From positions 186,001 to 250,000 of the forward strand of contig ML014119.1 in the NCBI GenBank assembly GCA_003615045.1: a stretch of 64,000 nt of DNA. Direction: 5' to 3'. Made by a program: the position numbers and the translations under genes. The stretch is from Caulochytrium protostelioides. Its lineage: Eukaryota > Chytridiomycota > Caulochytriomycetes > Caulochytriales > Caulochytriaceae. This document shows, piece by piece, positions 40,099 through 50,840 of the stretch (positions are counted from its first letter, which is position 1; each line of letters opens with the position of its first letter). The notes beneath the pieces were generated by a model. It did no database searches. It was not told the origin of the DNA and saw only the letters and a list, made by a program, of their open reading frames with translations.

Positions 40099-41170
40099 CA
40101 TAGTATCAGGCCGTCCAGAAGGGGATATGGAAAGTTTTCTGTTTATCGGTGACAACGGTCATGGCCTAGGCATATGCTCTGTTAGCACGTCGAACCTTTC
40201 CGACTGTATGTCCTCTATCAATAGAGCCGGTTCGCCAATGCACATGCGTCGACATACTTAAGCATGCAGTTGTCGACGGATGTCTTGATACCCTGATTCG
40301 TGGTCGTTTTGTTCCAATATAATTTACAGACGGAAATATCGTCCAAAAGGATGTGCCATCTGTGATCCGCAACAGATGGACTCAGGTGCGGGGCATGCCC
40401 CTTTCTCTCAGCCAGCGATATGCAATAGCTCCCAGAACCCTGCGTCCCCTCGCACCCCAAGCCGTGCCGATCCACCACCAAAAATGATCAAGACAAATCA
40501 AGACAGGAAAGACGCGCGATCACTGTTGACAGATGCGCCCTGATAAGGATTCACCGAAGCAAGTCCAAATGACGTCGTCATCACCGCAATCGATTACGAG
40601 CCCCAAACGCGCCCGCCGCGCGTTCTTGCGGCAAGCAGATGTCCCCATCCGCGAGTTCCGCACAAGGTGCGCAACCGGCGGCCGTGGCGGTATCGCATGC
40701 GCGGCGCATGTTGCGCCGACGGCCATGTGCTGATCGGGCGAGCCCTGCGGATGCGTCTGGCGCGCCCTTGGGCCAATGCGTATCCCGGGCGATGCCCGCG
40801 GACCGCGTGCACGATCACGTCGCCGATTCGGCTGATGCCGCCGGAGGCGGTCGGACGACGGGGCCAACCGGACGCGGTCGGCCTGCAGCCCGCGCCAGCA
40901 TGGCCCGGCACGCGCGCCAGAAGCGACCTGATGCGGAACAAGGAAGCCCGAGGAGGGACCATGCCCGCAGCTGCGCCACACGCCGCCGCCGCCCGCGTCG
41001 GGCCGCCCCGGCGTGTAAACCCCTTGCGCTGCGGGCGGCCACGGTGCCCTGAGTGCGGGACGCGGTCGCCATTGCATCACCGGCGGGCGCTCCCGGCGCT
41101 CGCGGAGGCGACCGCGGCGAACGGACAGTGGCGGACCTCCGCCGCGGCGGCCGCAAACGCTCGGTTGGTT

Positions 41171-41220
41171 CGATGCGATGCGACGCGATGCGATGCGACG
41201 CGATGCGACGCGATGCGACG
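41171..41220. repeat. Pentanucleotide array CGATG/CGACG
   Basis: Ten 5-bp units in which CGATG and CGACG are interspersed. The same core as the array at 10891-10959. Confidence 0.9.
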
Positions 41221-42055
41221 CCATGGCAGGCTTTCCACCGGCGGTCCCCTGGCAGGCAGGCAGGTGTGCCCCACGCCGCTGCCGCTGCCGCCGCCGCTGC
41301 CGCTGCCGCTGCAGGCACATGCAGGCACATGTCGCTCGCCCTCTTCCCGTCCGCTCACAGTCGGCCGTTCCGGCGCTCGGCCCGGAACGGGCGGAGGTCG
41401 CCCGCGGGAGGCCGGCTGGCACCGGCACCAGCACCGAGACAGCGCCGCGGTACGGGGTTGCCGCGCAAGGCGAGGCCCGCGCGGCACCGCATGCGGGATG
41501 GGCACGCGCCCGGGTCGGCATCACTCTCGCTCTCACTCGGCATCGCGTCGTTGCTGTCGCTGCTGTCGTCGTCATGCGCTCGTCATGCAAGGCTCGCCGC
41601 GGCGAGACGACGCGCGGCGCGTGGTTGTCGACATCGCCTACTCGAGCAAGCAGCTTGAAGAAGGCCTCGACGGACACCCAAAGGAATGGCCCACCACGAG
41701 GAGCTCGCGGGGGATACCAATGCTCGAGAGTGAACGCGAACACGGGCCATGGAATCGAAGTCTTGCTGTTAGGACGGCTCATCGCCTCGCCACCTCCTCT
41801 CGACTCGCCCCTTTGCACGCATTCAAGGTACGTCTCCCGCTCGTTTTTTGTTCGCCTATGCCGGGTCTCGCCATGCTAGGAACCATGAGACCGATGACAA
41901 GGACGCTGTAGGCATGCATGTCGCGCATTCGCTTCGTATCGGCGCGGGCTTCCGTCCGTTCTCCCCTCATCACGGGGGCGACGTCTCCGCCGATGCACAG
42001 CGCCACGACACGTCGCCTGCGCTCGACGTTGCATGCATACCTGTCATCGTTCGGC

Positions 42056-42061
42056 TATATA
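42056..42061 (+). promoter_or_regulatory. TATA box of the phosphate carrier gene
   Basis: TATATA in GGCTATATAGAAAC, 43 bp before the ATG at 42104 and followed by a C/T-rich leader. The spacing leaves only a very short 5' UTR, which is plausible. Confidence 0.45.
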
Positions 42062-42103
42062 GAAACGCATCCATCTCACCCATTCTATTTTGTGTGAATT
42101 CGA

Positions 42104-43057
42104 ATGCTCCAGATGACCACCACCTTGACCACCAAGCCCTGGGACGCCCGCTACGCGGGCGCGGTGCCCCACGACACCACCTTCTACGCCAAGTGCATGC
42201 TTGGTGGTGCGCTTGCGTGCGGCGTCACGCACACCCTGATCACGCCGCTGGACGTGACCAAGTGTAACATGCAGGTGAACCCGCTCAAGTACAACAGTCT
42301 CTTGTCGGGCATGCGCACTATCGCGGCCGAGGAGGGCGCCCGCGCGCTGTTCAAGGGCTGGCTCCCGACCGCCATCGGCTACTCCGCCCAGGGCTGCTTC
42401 AAGTTCGGTCTGTACGATTACTTCAAGGACGTGTACTCCAACTTGGCCGGCAAGGAGAACGCGACGCGCTACAAGGATCTGATCTGGTGCGCCGGCTCGG
42501 CCTCGGCCGAGTTCTTCGCCGACATGGCCCTGTGCCCCATGGAGATGGTCAAGGTCAAGGTCCAGACCTCGGTCCCGGGCACCTTCCCGACCGGCTTCGG
42601 CGCCGCCGTCGCCGCCATGAACGCCGACAAGATCGCCACTCGCTTCCCCTTCGGCTCGCTCGTGCCCCTGTGGTCGCGCCAGATCCCGTACACCATGGCC
42701 AAGTTCTACTGCTTCGAGAAGGCCGTCCAGCTGACCTACCGCCACCTCTTCACCGCGCCCAAGGAGACCTACTCGACGGGCACCCAGCTCGGCATCACCT
42801 TCGGCTGCGGCTACGCCGCCGGTGTGGTCTGCGCCATCGTCTCGCACCCCGCCGACTCGATCGTCTCGCTCATGTCCAAGCCCGCCAACAAGGGCAAGTC
42901 CGTCGGCCAGATCGCCTCCGAGACCGGCATCTCCAACCTCTGCACCAAGGGTCTCGGCGCTCGTATCCTCATGATCGGTACCCTCACCGGTGCTCAGTGG
43001 TGGATCTACGACACTTTCAAGTCCGCCATGGGTATGGGCACCTCCGGCGGCAAGTAA
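42104..43057 (+). CDS. Mitochondrial phosphate carrier (SLC25A3/Mir1 family)
   Basis: Inner-membrane carrier importing inorganic phosphate with protons for ATP synthesis. The ATG at 42104 gives 317 residues (MLQMTTTLTT; a second ATG three codons later is equally possible). There are three mitochondrial-carrier repeats with the signature positions PLDVTKCNMQ, PMEMVKVKVQ and PADSIVSLM. Phosphate-carrier-specific blocks include KCMLGGALACGVTHT, GWLPTAIGYSAQGCFKFGLYD and LWSRQIPYTMAKF. Codon use is extremely C-ending (AAG, TAC, GGC) even for this genome, as expected of a highly expressed gene. Yeast has two paralogues, Mir1 and Pic2; I do not separate them. Confidence 0.96.
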   Translation: MLQMTTTLTTKPWDARYAGAVPHDTTFYAKCMLGGALACGVTHTLITPLDVTKCNMQVNPLKYNSLLSGMRTIAAEEGARALFKGWLPTAIGYSAQGCFKFGLYDYFKDVYSNLAGKENATRYKDLIWCAGSASAEFFADMALCPMEMVKVKVQTSVPGTFPTGFGAAVAAMNADKIATRFPFGSLVPLWSRQIPYTMAKFYCFEKAVQLTYRHLFTAPKETYSTGTQLGITFGCGYAAGVVCAIVSHPADSIVSLMSKPANKGKSVGQIASETGISNLCTKGLGARILMIGTLTGAQWWIYDTFKSAMGMGTSGGK

Positions 43058-43656
43058 ACGCTGGCTACGGCCTCTGTGGATGGATGCGCGCTGCGACGAG
43101 TTCCAGGTTGAGGGGCGTTGAGAAGGGGCCCTGTTTCTGAGGGGGAGGCCCGGCACGTTTGCGATCGGTCGGTCACGCTGCGTAGTTTCCCGCCAACTTC
43201 CGACATTGTTCTCGACGTCCTCTCGTGATGACTGTTGTCCTCAATACATTCACGTTGCTTATTCCGCACACCCATTTTATCGAGCATGAGAGAGACCGTG
43301 GTTCCTCTCGCAGGGTGAGCCTAAAGGATCGTATGGTCGAGGGCTACAAACAAACGGTTTTGCGGATTCTAGGGATTAGGATCCTAGAAGCTCTCTGGAT
43401 GGTATGAAGAGACAGTCAGGGTGTTGAGCGTCATGTGGAGTTTTTATTCACTCCTTCAAGCGCATCACAGAGCGATGGGAGCAATGGAAATGACACCTCT
43501 TAAACCCTTCTCAAAGCGCATCTCGCATGTCGCGCTGCAATGGTGCACTCACGCCGTCACCAACGACGTGCGGCCGTCGATGTCTCGAGTCATAACATAC
43601 ATCGTCATACACACATGCAAGATTAAAATAAAGGAGCATTAAAACTGGGCCTTGTG
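43058..43656. other. Intergenic, 3' regions of two convergent genes
   Basis: No gene seen. AATAAA occurs at 43627-43632 on the plus strand, but it is about 570 bp past the carrier stop. The interval is AT-richer toward the right. Confidence 0.45.
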
Positions 43657-46600
43657 CTACTCGTTCTGCTGTTCGGGCTGCGCCACGAGCGGCTGCTCGG
43701 GCCCCGAGGCAATGTTCTCGGCGCTCGCGACACGCGAGCGCAGACCCTTGTTCTCAACCGCGACCGACACTAGACGCGACAGCGCGTCCTCGGTTTTCTT
43801 TTGCCACGACGCAGCCGTTGACTTGGCCGCTTCGACCTGCTCCTCCAGGGCCTTCTTGTCAGCCGCCGCCGCCTCCTGCGCCGCAGCGAGCTGCGATGCG
43901 AGCTCGGTCTTCTCGGCCTCCAGCGCATCGCGCGCCTGCCGGGCCTCCGCGACCGCGGCATCGATCTTAGCCTCGAGGTCGCGCTTTTCAGACGCGAGGG
44001 CTTCACGCGCGGTGCGGGCCTCTGCTTCGGCCGTGTGGAGCTGCGCCTCGAGCTGCTGCTGCTTCTCGCTCAGGGCGGCTTGGGCCGCCTGCGTCGCCGA
44101 TTCCGCTTCACGGAGTTGCTGCTCCAGGGCCGACTTCTCGCTCTGGAGCGAGGCCGACGTCGTCTCGAGCTGCTGCTCGAGCTCCTGCGTCTTGGACGCC
44201 AGCGCCGCCTTCTCCGCGACGAGCGACTCTTGCGCACGCTTCGCCTCGGCCTCGGCCGACTCGATCTTGGCTTCCAGCGCGCGCTTCTGGTCCTCAAGCG
44301 ATGTGATGTGCGTCGTCTGCTCACGAGCTTCGTTCAGCTGGGTTTCCAGGTCGTGCACCCAGGTCTCTAGGGCCTGCTTCTCGGAAGCGAGCGACTCCTG
44401 CGCGCTCTTAGCTTCCGATTCAGCCGACTGGACCTTGGCTTCCAGCTCGCGCTTCTCGTTGGCCAGGTTCTCGGCATTGGACGCCTGGCCGCGGGCCTCG
44501 TTGAGCTGGTTCTCCAACTCGGTGACCTTCGATGCGAGTGACTGCTTCTCGGAGGCGAGCGCCTCGTGGGTGCTCTTAGCTTCCGACGCGGCCGACTCGA
44601 CCTTGGCCTCGAGCTCCCGCTTCTCAGTGGCCAGGCTGTCCACCTTCGACGCCTGCTCGCGGGCCTCGGTCAGCTGGTGCTCGAGCTCGCCAATCTTGTT
44701 CTCCAGCGTCTGCTTTTCCGATGCCAAAGCCTCGCGGGCGCTCTTAGCCTCCGTTTCAGCCGCCTGGATCTGGGACACCAGCTCGCGCTTCTCATTCGCC
44801 AGGCTCTCCACGTTGGAGGCCTGCTGGCGTGCTTCCGCAAGCTGATTCTCCAGTTCCCCGACCTTGTTCTCAAGCGACTGTTTCTCGGAAGCGAGCGTCT
44901 CCTGCGCCTGCTTGGCATCCGAAGCCAGCGACTCAATCTTGGCTTCGAGCTCGCGCTTCTGCTGCTCGAGACCATCGACGTTCGAGGCCTGATGGCGCGC
45001 CTCGTTGAGCTGGTTCTCCAGCTCCTGGACCTTGCCCTCGTGGGCGTTCTTTTCCGAGACGAGCAATTCTTGCGCGTTTTTGGCGTCGGACTCGAGCGAC
45101 TGAATGCGAGTTTCGAGGTCACGCTTCTCGTTCGCGAGCGTCTCCGCGTTCGACGCCTGCTCTCGGGCCTCGTTCAGCTGGGTTTCCAGCGTGCTCACCT
45201 TCGTATCAAGGGTCTGCTTCTCGGCAACGAGCGACGCCTGGGCGGCTGAGGCGTCGGCCTCAATCGACTGGATCTTGGCCTCGAGCTCGCGCTTCTGGTC
45301 CTCGATCGAGCCGACGTTGGACGCCTGACTGCGCGCTTCGTTCAGCTGGCGCTCGAGGTCCTCGATCTGCGACGCACGCTGCTGCTTCTCGGCGTCCAGA
45401 GACTCCCGCGCCTGCTTCAGTTGATCCTCGGTGCGGGCCGCGGCCGACTGCGCCTCGCCGATCTGTTGCTCAAGCGTGTTGATCTTCTGCTCAAGCTCAT
45501 TCTTCTGCTGCTCAAGCGCATTCTTCTGCGACTCGAGCTCATTCTTTTGCTGCTCAAGTGCATTCTTCTGCTGCTCAAGCTCAGCCTTCTGCGACCCAAG
45601 CGCATTCGCTTTCTGCTCAAGCTCGTTCTTCTGCGACTCAAACTCGTTCTTCTGCTGCTCGAGCGACTCGCGGGCCTGCTGAGCCTGCTGCGCCTCCGCC
45701 TGCACCGACGCGATCTTGGCCTCGAGTTCGCGCTTCTCGTTCGCCAGCGAGTCCGCGTTCGACGCTTGGCTGCGCGCTTCCGCCAGCTGGTGCTCCAGCT
45801 GCGAGACCTGCTGCTCCAGCGCCGACTTCTCCGAAGACACGTGGTCGGCCTGCTGCAGCTGCTGCTCGAGGGAGGCCACCTTGCTCTCGCGCGCCAGCGT
45901 TTCCTCGGCGCGCTGCGACTGAAGCGCGGCCAGCTTCTCGTCGGATTCCTGCTTCTCGGCCACGACCGCCGCCAGCGACGACTGCGTGTCCTTCAGCTGG
46001 CTCTCCGTGAGGGCAAGCGACGATTGCGCCTGCTCGAGTGCGGTCTGGGCCTGCGCTTGCGCCTGCGCCAGCGCCTGCTGCAGCTCACGCGTGGCTTGGT
46101 CGCGGTGGGCCGTGACGGCCTGCAACTCGGCGTGCGCGGCGGCCAGCGACGCCTCCAGATCGGTATGGGCCTGCTTGGCCGCGAGTGCCGCGTGCGCCTC
46201 GGCTTCCGCCTGCGCTAGCTTTGACTCGGCCTGCGCGCGCTGGGCCTCGGCCTGCTCCAGCTGCGCCTGCAGGCCGCGGGCTCCGCGGCCGGCCTCGTCT
46301 TCGACGCGCGCGCGGTCCTTGCGCAGCGCGTCCATGTCACGCGCAAACGTCGTCTCGATCGTCTCGACGTACCCGTGGAGACGCGCGATCTCGTCACGCT
46401 GGCCCTCGAGACGCGCCACGAGCTCGCGCTCCTTCTCGGCGCCCTGGGCGCGGACCGCGGCCGCGGCGTCGTCGGCGGCGCGCAGGCGGCGCGCGGCCTC
46501 GGCGGCGGCCTCCTCGGCCTGCGCGCGCACACGGGCGTGCTCCTGCTGCAGCGCATCGAGGGCCTGCGTGCGCGCGTCCAGCAGGTCAGCCTCCTTGGCC

Positions 46601-47574
46601 CGCGCCTGCAGACGCGTCGCGCTGTCGCTGATGATGCGCAGACTGTGCTCGAGCACTGCGATGCGCTTTTCGGCGGCCTCGGCGCGCGTCTGCGCGTCCG
46701 CGGCCTGGGTCTCGGCCTGCGACAGCGACGCCGCCAGCGTCTCGGCGCGTGCCGTCGCGGCGTCCAGCGCCGCCGTGTCAATGATTATCGTCGGCTCGGG
46801 CGCCGGCGCCGCTGCCCGGCTTGCGGCGGCAGGCGCGGCGGCAGGCGCGGCGGCGGGTGCGGCGGTGGGCGCCGAGGCCGTGGCCGACGCGTCCACCGTC
46901 AGCGGCGCCACGGGGACGTCGTGCTCGGCTGCGGCAGCCAGCGAGCGCGGCGAGTGGCGTTTCGCCGCCGTGGTGGTGGCCACGACCGCGTCGTCGGCCG
47001 CTTCCTCGTCGGCCTCAGCGGAGGACAGCGGGTCGGACGAGGACGACTTCGACACGCCCGCGGAGGGCGCCGCGGACGCCGAGAGACGTGCGGTGTGTGC
47101 GTTGCCGAGCCGCTTGGCGCTCTGGTCCTGGCGCTCCTGCTGGCGCGAGAGCATCTGGCGCAGCATGTCGTCGTCCTGGGCCTCGTCGGCCACAAGCTCG
47201 GGCTCGGACGCGGCGGCGTTGTCCTCCGCGCCGGCGAGCAACTCGACGGAGGCAGCGCGGGAGGCAGCGCGCGCGGCTTTGGCCGCCTTGGATTTGGCGG
47301 CCTTGGCGCGGAGCACCTTGGCGCGCGCCGCGGTCGCCGTGCTCGGCGACGCGGCGTCACTGCCCGCCGTCGACTTGGCGGCCGCGGCCGGCGGTGCTGC
47401 GTTCGCTGCGGCCGTGTGGGCGGCGCGAGCCTGTTTGGCGGAATGCGACTTGCCGGAGGGCTTGCCGGCCTTAGGACCCGTGGGCGCCATCAGCCGCGAC
47501 GGGATGACGCGGAGACAGACCGCGGCCGCCGTGGCCAGGACGGCGACGACGGTCAGTGTCTGGGACCACGACAT
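43657..47574 (-). CDS. Membrane-anchored long coiled-coil protein with 56-residue repeats
   Basis: The start is the ATG at 47574 (MSWSQTLTVVAVLATAAAVC), 1305 residues; the frame upstream begins at a GTG. Residues 6-22 form a hydrophobic signal-anchor. Then comes an Ala/Lys/Ser-rich basic linker to about 330, and from there nearly continuous heptads rich in Glu, Gln, Ala and Lys. From 45308 down to about 44190 the coil is built of tandem 56-residue (eight-heptad) units of the form LANEKRELEAK ... LASEK ... ELENQLNEAR-QASN. Layout resembles kinectin/p180-type ER proteins or tail-anchored golgins in mirror image, but such coils give no reliable homology. A tether or spacer role at an internal membrane is inference. 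Confidence 0.8.
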   Translation of the reverse strand: MSWSQTLTVVAVLATAAAVCLRVIPSRLMAPTGPKAGKPSGKSHSAKQARAAHTAAANAAPPAAAAKSTAGSDAASPSTATAARAKVLRAKAAKSKAAKAARAASRAASVELLAGAEDNAAASEPELVADEAQDDDMLRQMLSRQQERQDQSAKRLGNAHTARLSASAAPSAGVSKSSSSDPLSSAEADEEAADDAVVATTTAAKRHSPRSLAAAAEHDVPVAPLTVDASATASAPTAAPAAAPAAAPAAASRAAAPAPEPTIIIDTAALDAATARAETLAASLSQAETQAADAQTRAEAAEKRIAVLEHSLRIISDSATRLQARAKEADLLDARTQALDALQQEHARVRAQAEEAAAEAARRLRAADDAAAAVRAQGAEKERELVARLEGQRDEIARLHGYVETIETTFARDMDALRKDRARVEDEAGRGARGLQAQLEQAEAQRAQAESKLAQAEAEAHAALAAKQAHTDLEASLAAAHAELQAVTAHRDQATRELQQALAQAQAQAQTALEQAQSSLALTESQLKDTQSSLAAVVAEKQESDEKLAALQSQRAEETLARESKVASLEQQLQQADHVSSEKSALEQQVSQLEHQLAEARSQASNADSLANEKRELEAKIASVQAEAQQAQQARESLEQQKNEFESQKNELEQKANALGSQKAELEQQKNALEQQKNELESQKNALEQQKNELEQKINTLEQQIGEAQSAAARTEDQLKQARESLDAEKQQRASQIEDLERQLNEARSQASNVGSIEDQKRELEAKIQSIEADASAAQASLVAEKQTLDTKVSTLETQLNEAREQASNAETLANEKRDLETRIQSLESDAKNAQELLVSEKNAHEGKVQELENQLNEARHQASNVDGLEQQKRELEAKIESLASDAKQAQETLASEKQSLENKVGELENQLAEARQQASNVESLANEKRELVSQIQAAETEAKSAREALASEKQTLENKIGELEHQLTEAREQASKVDSLATEKRELEAKVESAASEAKSTHEALASEKQSLASKVTELENQLNEARGQASNAENLANEKRELEAKVQSAESEAKSAQESLASEKQALETWVHDLETQLNEAREQTTHITSLEDQKRALEAKIESAEAEAKRAQESLVAEKAALASKTQELEQQLETTSASLQSEKSALEQQLREAESATQAAQAALSEKQQQLEAQLHTAEAEARTAREALASEKRDLEAKIDAAVAEARQARDALEAEKTELASQLAAAQEAAAADKKALEEQVEAAKSTAASWQKKTEDALSRLVSVAVENKGLRSRVASAENIASGPEQPLVAQPEQQNE
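44190..45308 (-). repeat. 168-bp tandem repeats inside the coiled-coil gene
   Basis: Six full units with period exactly 168 bp (IEDQKRELEAK at about 45306, LEDQKRALEAK at about 44300; difference 1008 = 6 x 168) plus a decaying seventh. Units differ at many codons, so the array is old. A separate 7/14-residue repeat (ELEQQKN, LESQKN) occupies about 45470-45680. Confidence 0.85.
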
Positions 47575-49000
47575 GGTCGGCGTTCGCAGGTCGCTTCGGT
47601 TGGAACCCCACACGGTGGAGATTGACGCCGCGCGGCGCGGTGCAGATGGGAAACGCGAAGCGGAAGACGCGCCACGGAAGACGCTGGGTCGTGACGGGTG
47701 ATGGACCGGTCCTCGGGACAGGGGATCACCACACGCGTCTGTAAAGCAAGGAAGGGGGCGCGTCGGCAGCGTATACGCGCGTATACGAGCAGAGCGGAGG
47801 GGGAATGGAGGAAGAGATGGGGATGAGCGAAGGGGATGGGAAAGAGAAGACCGCGCTGGGACCCAGCGAAGCAGGAGGAACGATGCGAGCGGCAGATGCG
47901 GAAAGTGGTGGTGGCGGTGGGGATTCGGGTTCTAACAGGGGTGCTGTAGATACTGCCCAACAATACCGCGTGCATGTGCCATGTTTCTTTCAGGCGACCC
48001 CCCTGACTGACCGCATGCCATTGAAAACGTCTTGCGCCATAGTGTCGTGCTGACCACTTGGATTGCATCACGCCCGACCGGCGCTGCATGGCGACGGTGC
48101 CATCGACCTTTGCCGTGTGTGCTGGCCCGTCCATCGCGCCTGACTGGGGCTGGCTCGAGAACGCGTGAGAGGCATGGTGCCCGAGCGCGCAAGAAGCGAC
48201 CCCTGGCCGAGCGTCCCCTTCGTCACCGGCGTCCGCAGCCGCGTCATGGCGTCGCCCGTGGCCCATCGCGGCGGATGCACGGATGTGGATGCGGATACGG
48301 CTGCGAATGCCGAGGCCCGTTGCGCGCGGTGACCCCTGCCGGACCGTCACTGGCGGACGGCTTGGACGGCCCCTCGGGGGGTTCCTGGGGACGCGTCGAT
48401 GCGCTCGCGCCGCCGCATGAGGACGGAACGGCCGTGGCCCTGGCCGCGGCGCCATGGAAGGGTTCGCTTTGCTTCGGTTGCCCGTCGCCCGCCTCGAGCC
48501 GATGGCGCGGGTCGCTGGCCATTCCCGCGTCCCGTCAGGACCGCGTGCCGGAGCTGCGCGCGCGTGCGCTGATGCCCGACGAAGCTCGGCTCGGCTCGGC
48601 TCACCTCGGCTCGACAGGACTGAGCTGGGCTCGACAGGCGGCGACGCGGTGCAGCGCCAAGCAGCGGCCTCATGGGCATCCAAGACGTGTCGACGACGGG
48701 CAGGAACCCGCCTGGACGCCGACCCATGGCGCGCACCCGGTCCCGGTTCCGGTCCATCGGTCACGCTGCCGTCCGAAGCCCAACGACGTTCATGGTCCTG
48801 CTGCGGCACGGCCGACCCGACACTCACCGACAGCGGCCACAGCGGCCATACGCTACGCCTCTTGGAGAAGCGTCGGCCCCGGAGGCGGTCGGCACCACCG
48901 ATGCTGCGCCACCCGTTGCGGGGGCTCGAGCGACGCGTCGCAGGCACGCACGTTGCGCCAACGCATCCGCATCGCGGCAACTGGCGCCTGACCCAGTGGC

Positions 49001-49089
49001 CTGCTGCTGCTGCTGCTACTGCTGCTACTGCTACTGTTGCTACTGCGACTGCTACTGCTGCTGTTGCTACTGCGACTGCTACTGCTGCT
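49001..49089. repeat. CTG/CTA trinucleotide tract with 27-bp tandem copies
   Basis: A CTG-rich tract in which 49036-49062 and 49063-49089 are perfect 27-bp copies. Confidence 0.9.
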
Positions 49090-49281
49090 CGATGTCGCGC
49101 CGCATTGCATCTCGACATGACTCCGCCTCTCGCATCCGTGGGTCTGGTGGGCTGCATGGCCGATACGGGCGAAACGTCGTGCCGGCCGACGCGTCGACAG
49201 GCAAACGGCGAAGGGCAGCCCATGACGCCAATTGCCAACCAGGGGGCATGCGACTCCGACGGCGTTCCCCCAGCCGTATTT

Positions 49282-49323
49282 CCGACTCCGACTCCCGGAG
49301 TCGACTCCGAGCGTCGGAGTCGG
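49282..49323. repeat. Nested inverted repeat
   Basis: CCGACTCCGAC at 49282-49292 is the exact reverse complement of GTCGGAGTCGG at 49313-49323. Between them CGGAGTCGACTCCG (49296-49309) is itself a perfect 14-bp palindrome. Confidence 0.9.
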
Positions 49324-50840
49324 ACATGACATCGGCCAGACCATGAAATCGTTGGCTATTTTTGTTTTCCGCGGGCGCCAAGCCGATGCGTCCCGACCGA
49401 CACGAGGGTTCCGGGAACCGGAAGCGGTCGGGCTTGGCTGCGGATGGAGCGAGCGGCGGCGGCGCCATCGCGGACGCCATGGGCCGCTGACGGCGACGCC
49501 AAAGCCGCTTCCTCGAGTGAGACGGACCATGGCGTCGCGGCGTGCCAGAAGCCAAGCCGCGGCCAGGGCAGCCGCTCCGCAAGGCCAACGGCGTCCGGTC
49601 CGACCCGATGCTCGGCGGCCGCAGCAGGGAGCGCGATGGCCGCGGCCGGACCGGACCGGGGAACCGTCGGGGTGGCCGCCGCGACCGAGGAGGACGAGGT
49701 CGAGGAGGGAGGGACACGGTGGCCGGCAGTCGCGCGCGCGCGCTCTGGCAACAACGGTGACGGCGACGGCTGCCGCATGGCTCCTGCGCGTCGGCGTGCC
49801 ACCTCGCTGCCATGGCCGTCGTCGCAGTCGCCGCCCCGGCGTTTGGCCGAGCGCGAGCGTCATGCTGGCATCGTGGTGGCCTCGGGACCTTGACGCCGGC
49901 GCCGAACGCCGTGACACCGCCCAGCCGGGCCCAGCCGAGCCGAGCCCAGCCGCGCCGGGCCACAGACGCGGGGCCACACCGAGCCGGCACCCACGTCGCG
50001 GCGGTCGGGCCACGCGGATCCTCATGAATGAAGACCAGCGTCGAGCTCGTGTGCCGGCGCGCCACATATCGAGGGGAAGCTCAGACCGCAAGCCAAGAAT
50101 GGCGATAGGATTCCAACCCCACGGCCAACGTCATTCGCTTCACCGTGCTTGACGCCGCTCCACACGCCGACCAGTGCCTCTCCCTGCTTTCTCTGGCCGT
50201 CTGCTTTTCGTCCGCCCTCTCACCTCTTCCTCCCGTCGACAGGTATGTCGTCCTGCCTGCCTGCCTGCCTGCGCCGGGGCATCCATCCCGATGGCCTCGG
50301 CGCTCGCCGTCGCCGCAGTTTCCGTTGGAGTCCGAGGACGAGCCGAGCGCGGCGTCTGCATCAGCGCGGCTCGGCGCCGAGCGATGAACCGCGCACGAGC
50401 GATGTGAACCCGCCGGGCTCGGCGCATCCTGCGCAGCGCTAAGACGAGCATACGACGGCTGATGGCCATGAAGCGCGTTCGCTCCACCTGCCCGCCGAAC
50501 GCGCGGGCCACCGCTCATCCGCTGTCCGGGGCGTTTTCTGCGCCTTCGACCATGCTGCCCTCCCGGTGGGGTCGCGGGCCGTCGTATGGCTGCAGGGCGG
50601 CAGACGACGCCCGCGATAGACGTGGGACTCGTCGTCTCGCAGTCTCGCGACGCCGTCGCTCCTCCCGCGCTTAGCCACATCGCCCTCGGTTCCATGCGCT
50701 GGTGCCTGTGGGTCCGCAGCCTCGTCTCTCGGATCGCTCTCGTGTGCCCTTCGTCTCCGCATCTCATGCTTTCTGCTCACCCCCGTTTGCTTGTGTCTGG
50801 TGGTTGTTGCTGCCAAAGGTTATCCTTGTTTTTCGGCAGT

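Larger units (their letters stand above)
39278..42103. other. Intergenic with simple repeats, no supportable gene
   Basis: About 2.8 kb between PES1 and the phosphate carrier. It holds a 27-bp tandem repeat (40033-40098), an AT-richer patch at 40110-40510, a pentanucleotide array (41171-41220) and a GCTGCC-rich run near 41276-41315. The long minus frame over 41818-40520 is Arg/Ala/Pro-rich with a microsatellite inside and is not credible as a gene. Confidence 0.5.
47575..50840. other. Intergenic, no supportable gene
   Basis: About 3.3 kb of GC-rich DNA between two divergent genes. Very long frames exist on both strands, but all are Arg/Pro/Ala/Ser soup without motifs. It contains the trinucleotide/27-bp repeat at 49001-49089 and the inverted repeat at 49282-49323. 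Confidence 0.5.

Noticed and set aside
40520-41818. 432-codon minus-strand frame
   Set aside because: Includes microsatellite-encoded runs (SHRVASRRIAS) and no recognisable domain.
45986-47701. 571-codon plus-strand frame opposite the coiled-coil gene
   Set aside because: Ser/Ala/Cys-rich mirror of the heptad coding; antisense artefact.
47553-49238. 561-codon minus-strand frame
   Set aside because: Lies outside any conserved block; composition is Arg/Ala/Pro/Ser as in other gene-free GC-rich regions.
50586-50840. 85-codon extension of the IDH subunit
   Set aside because: Would bury the mitochondrial presequence that begins at 50841.
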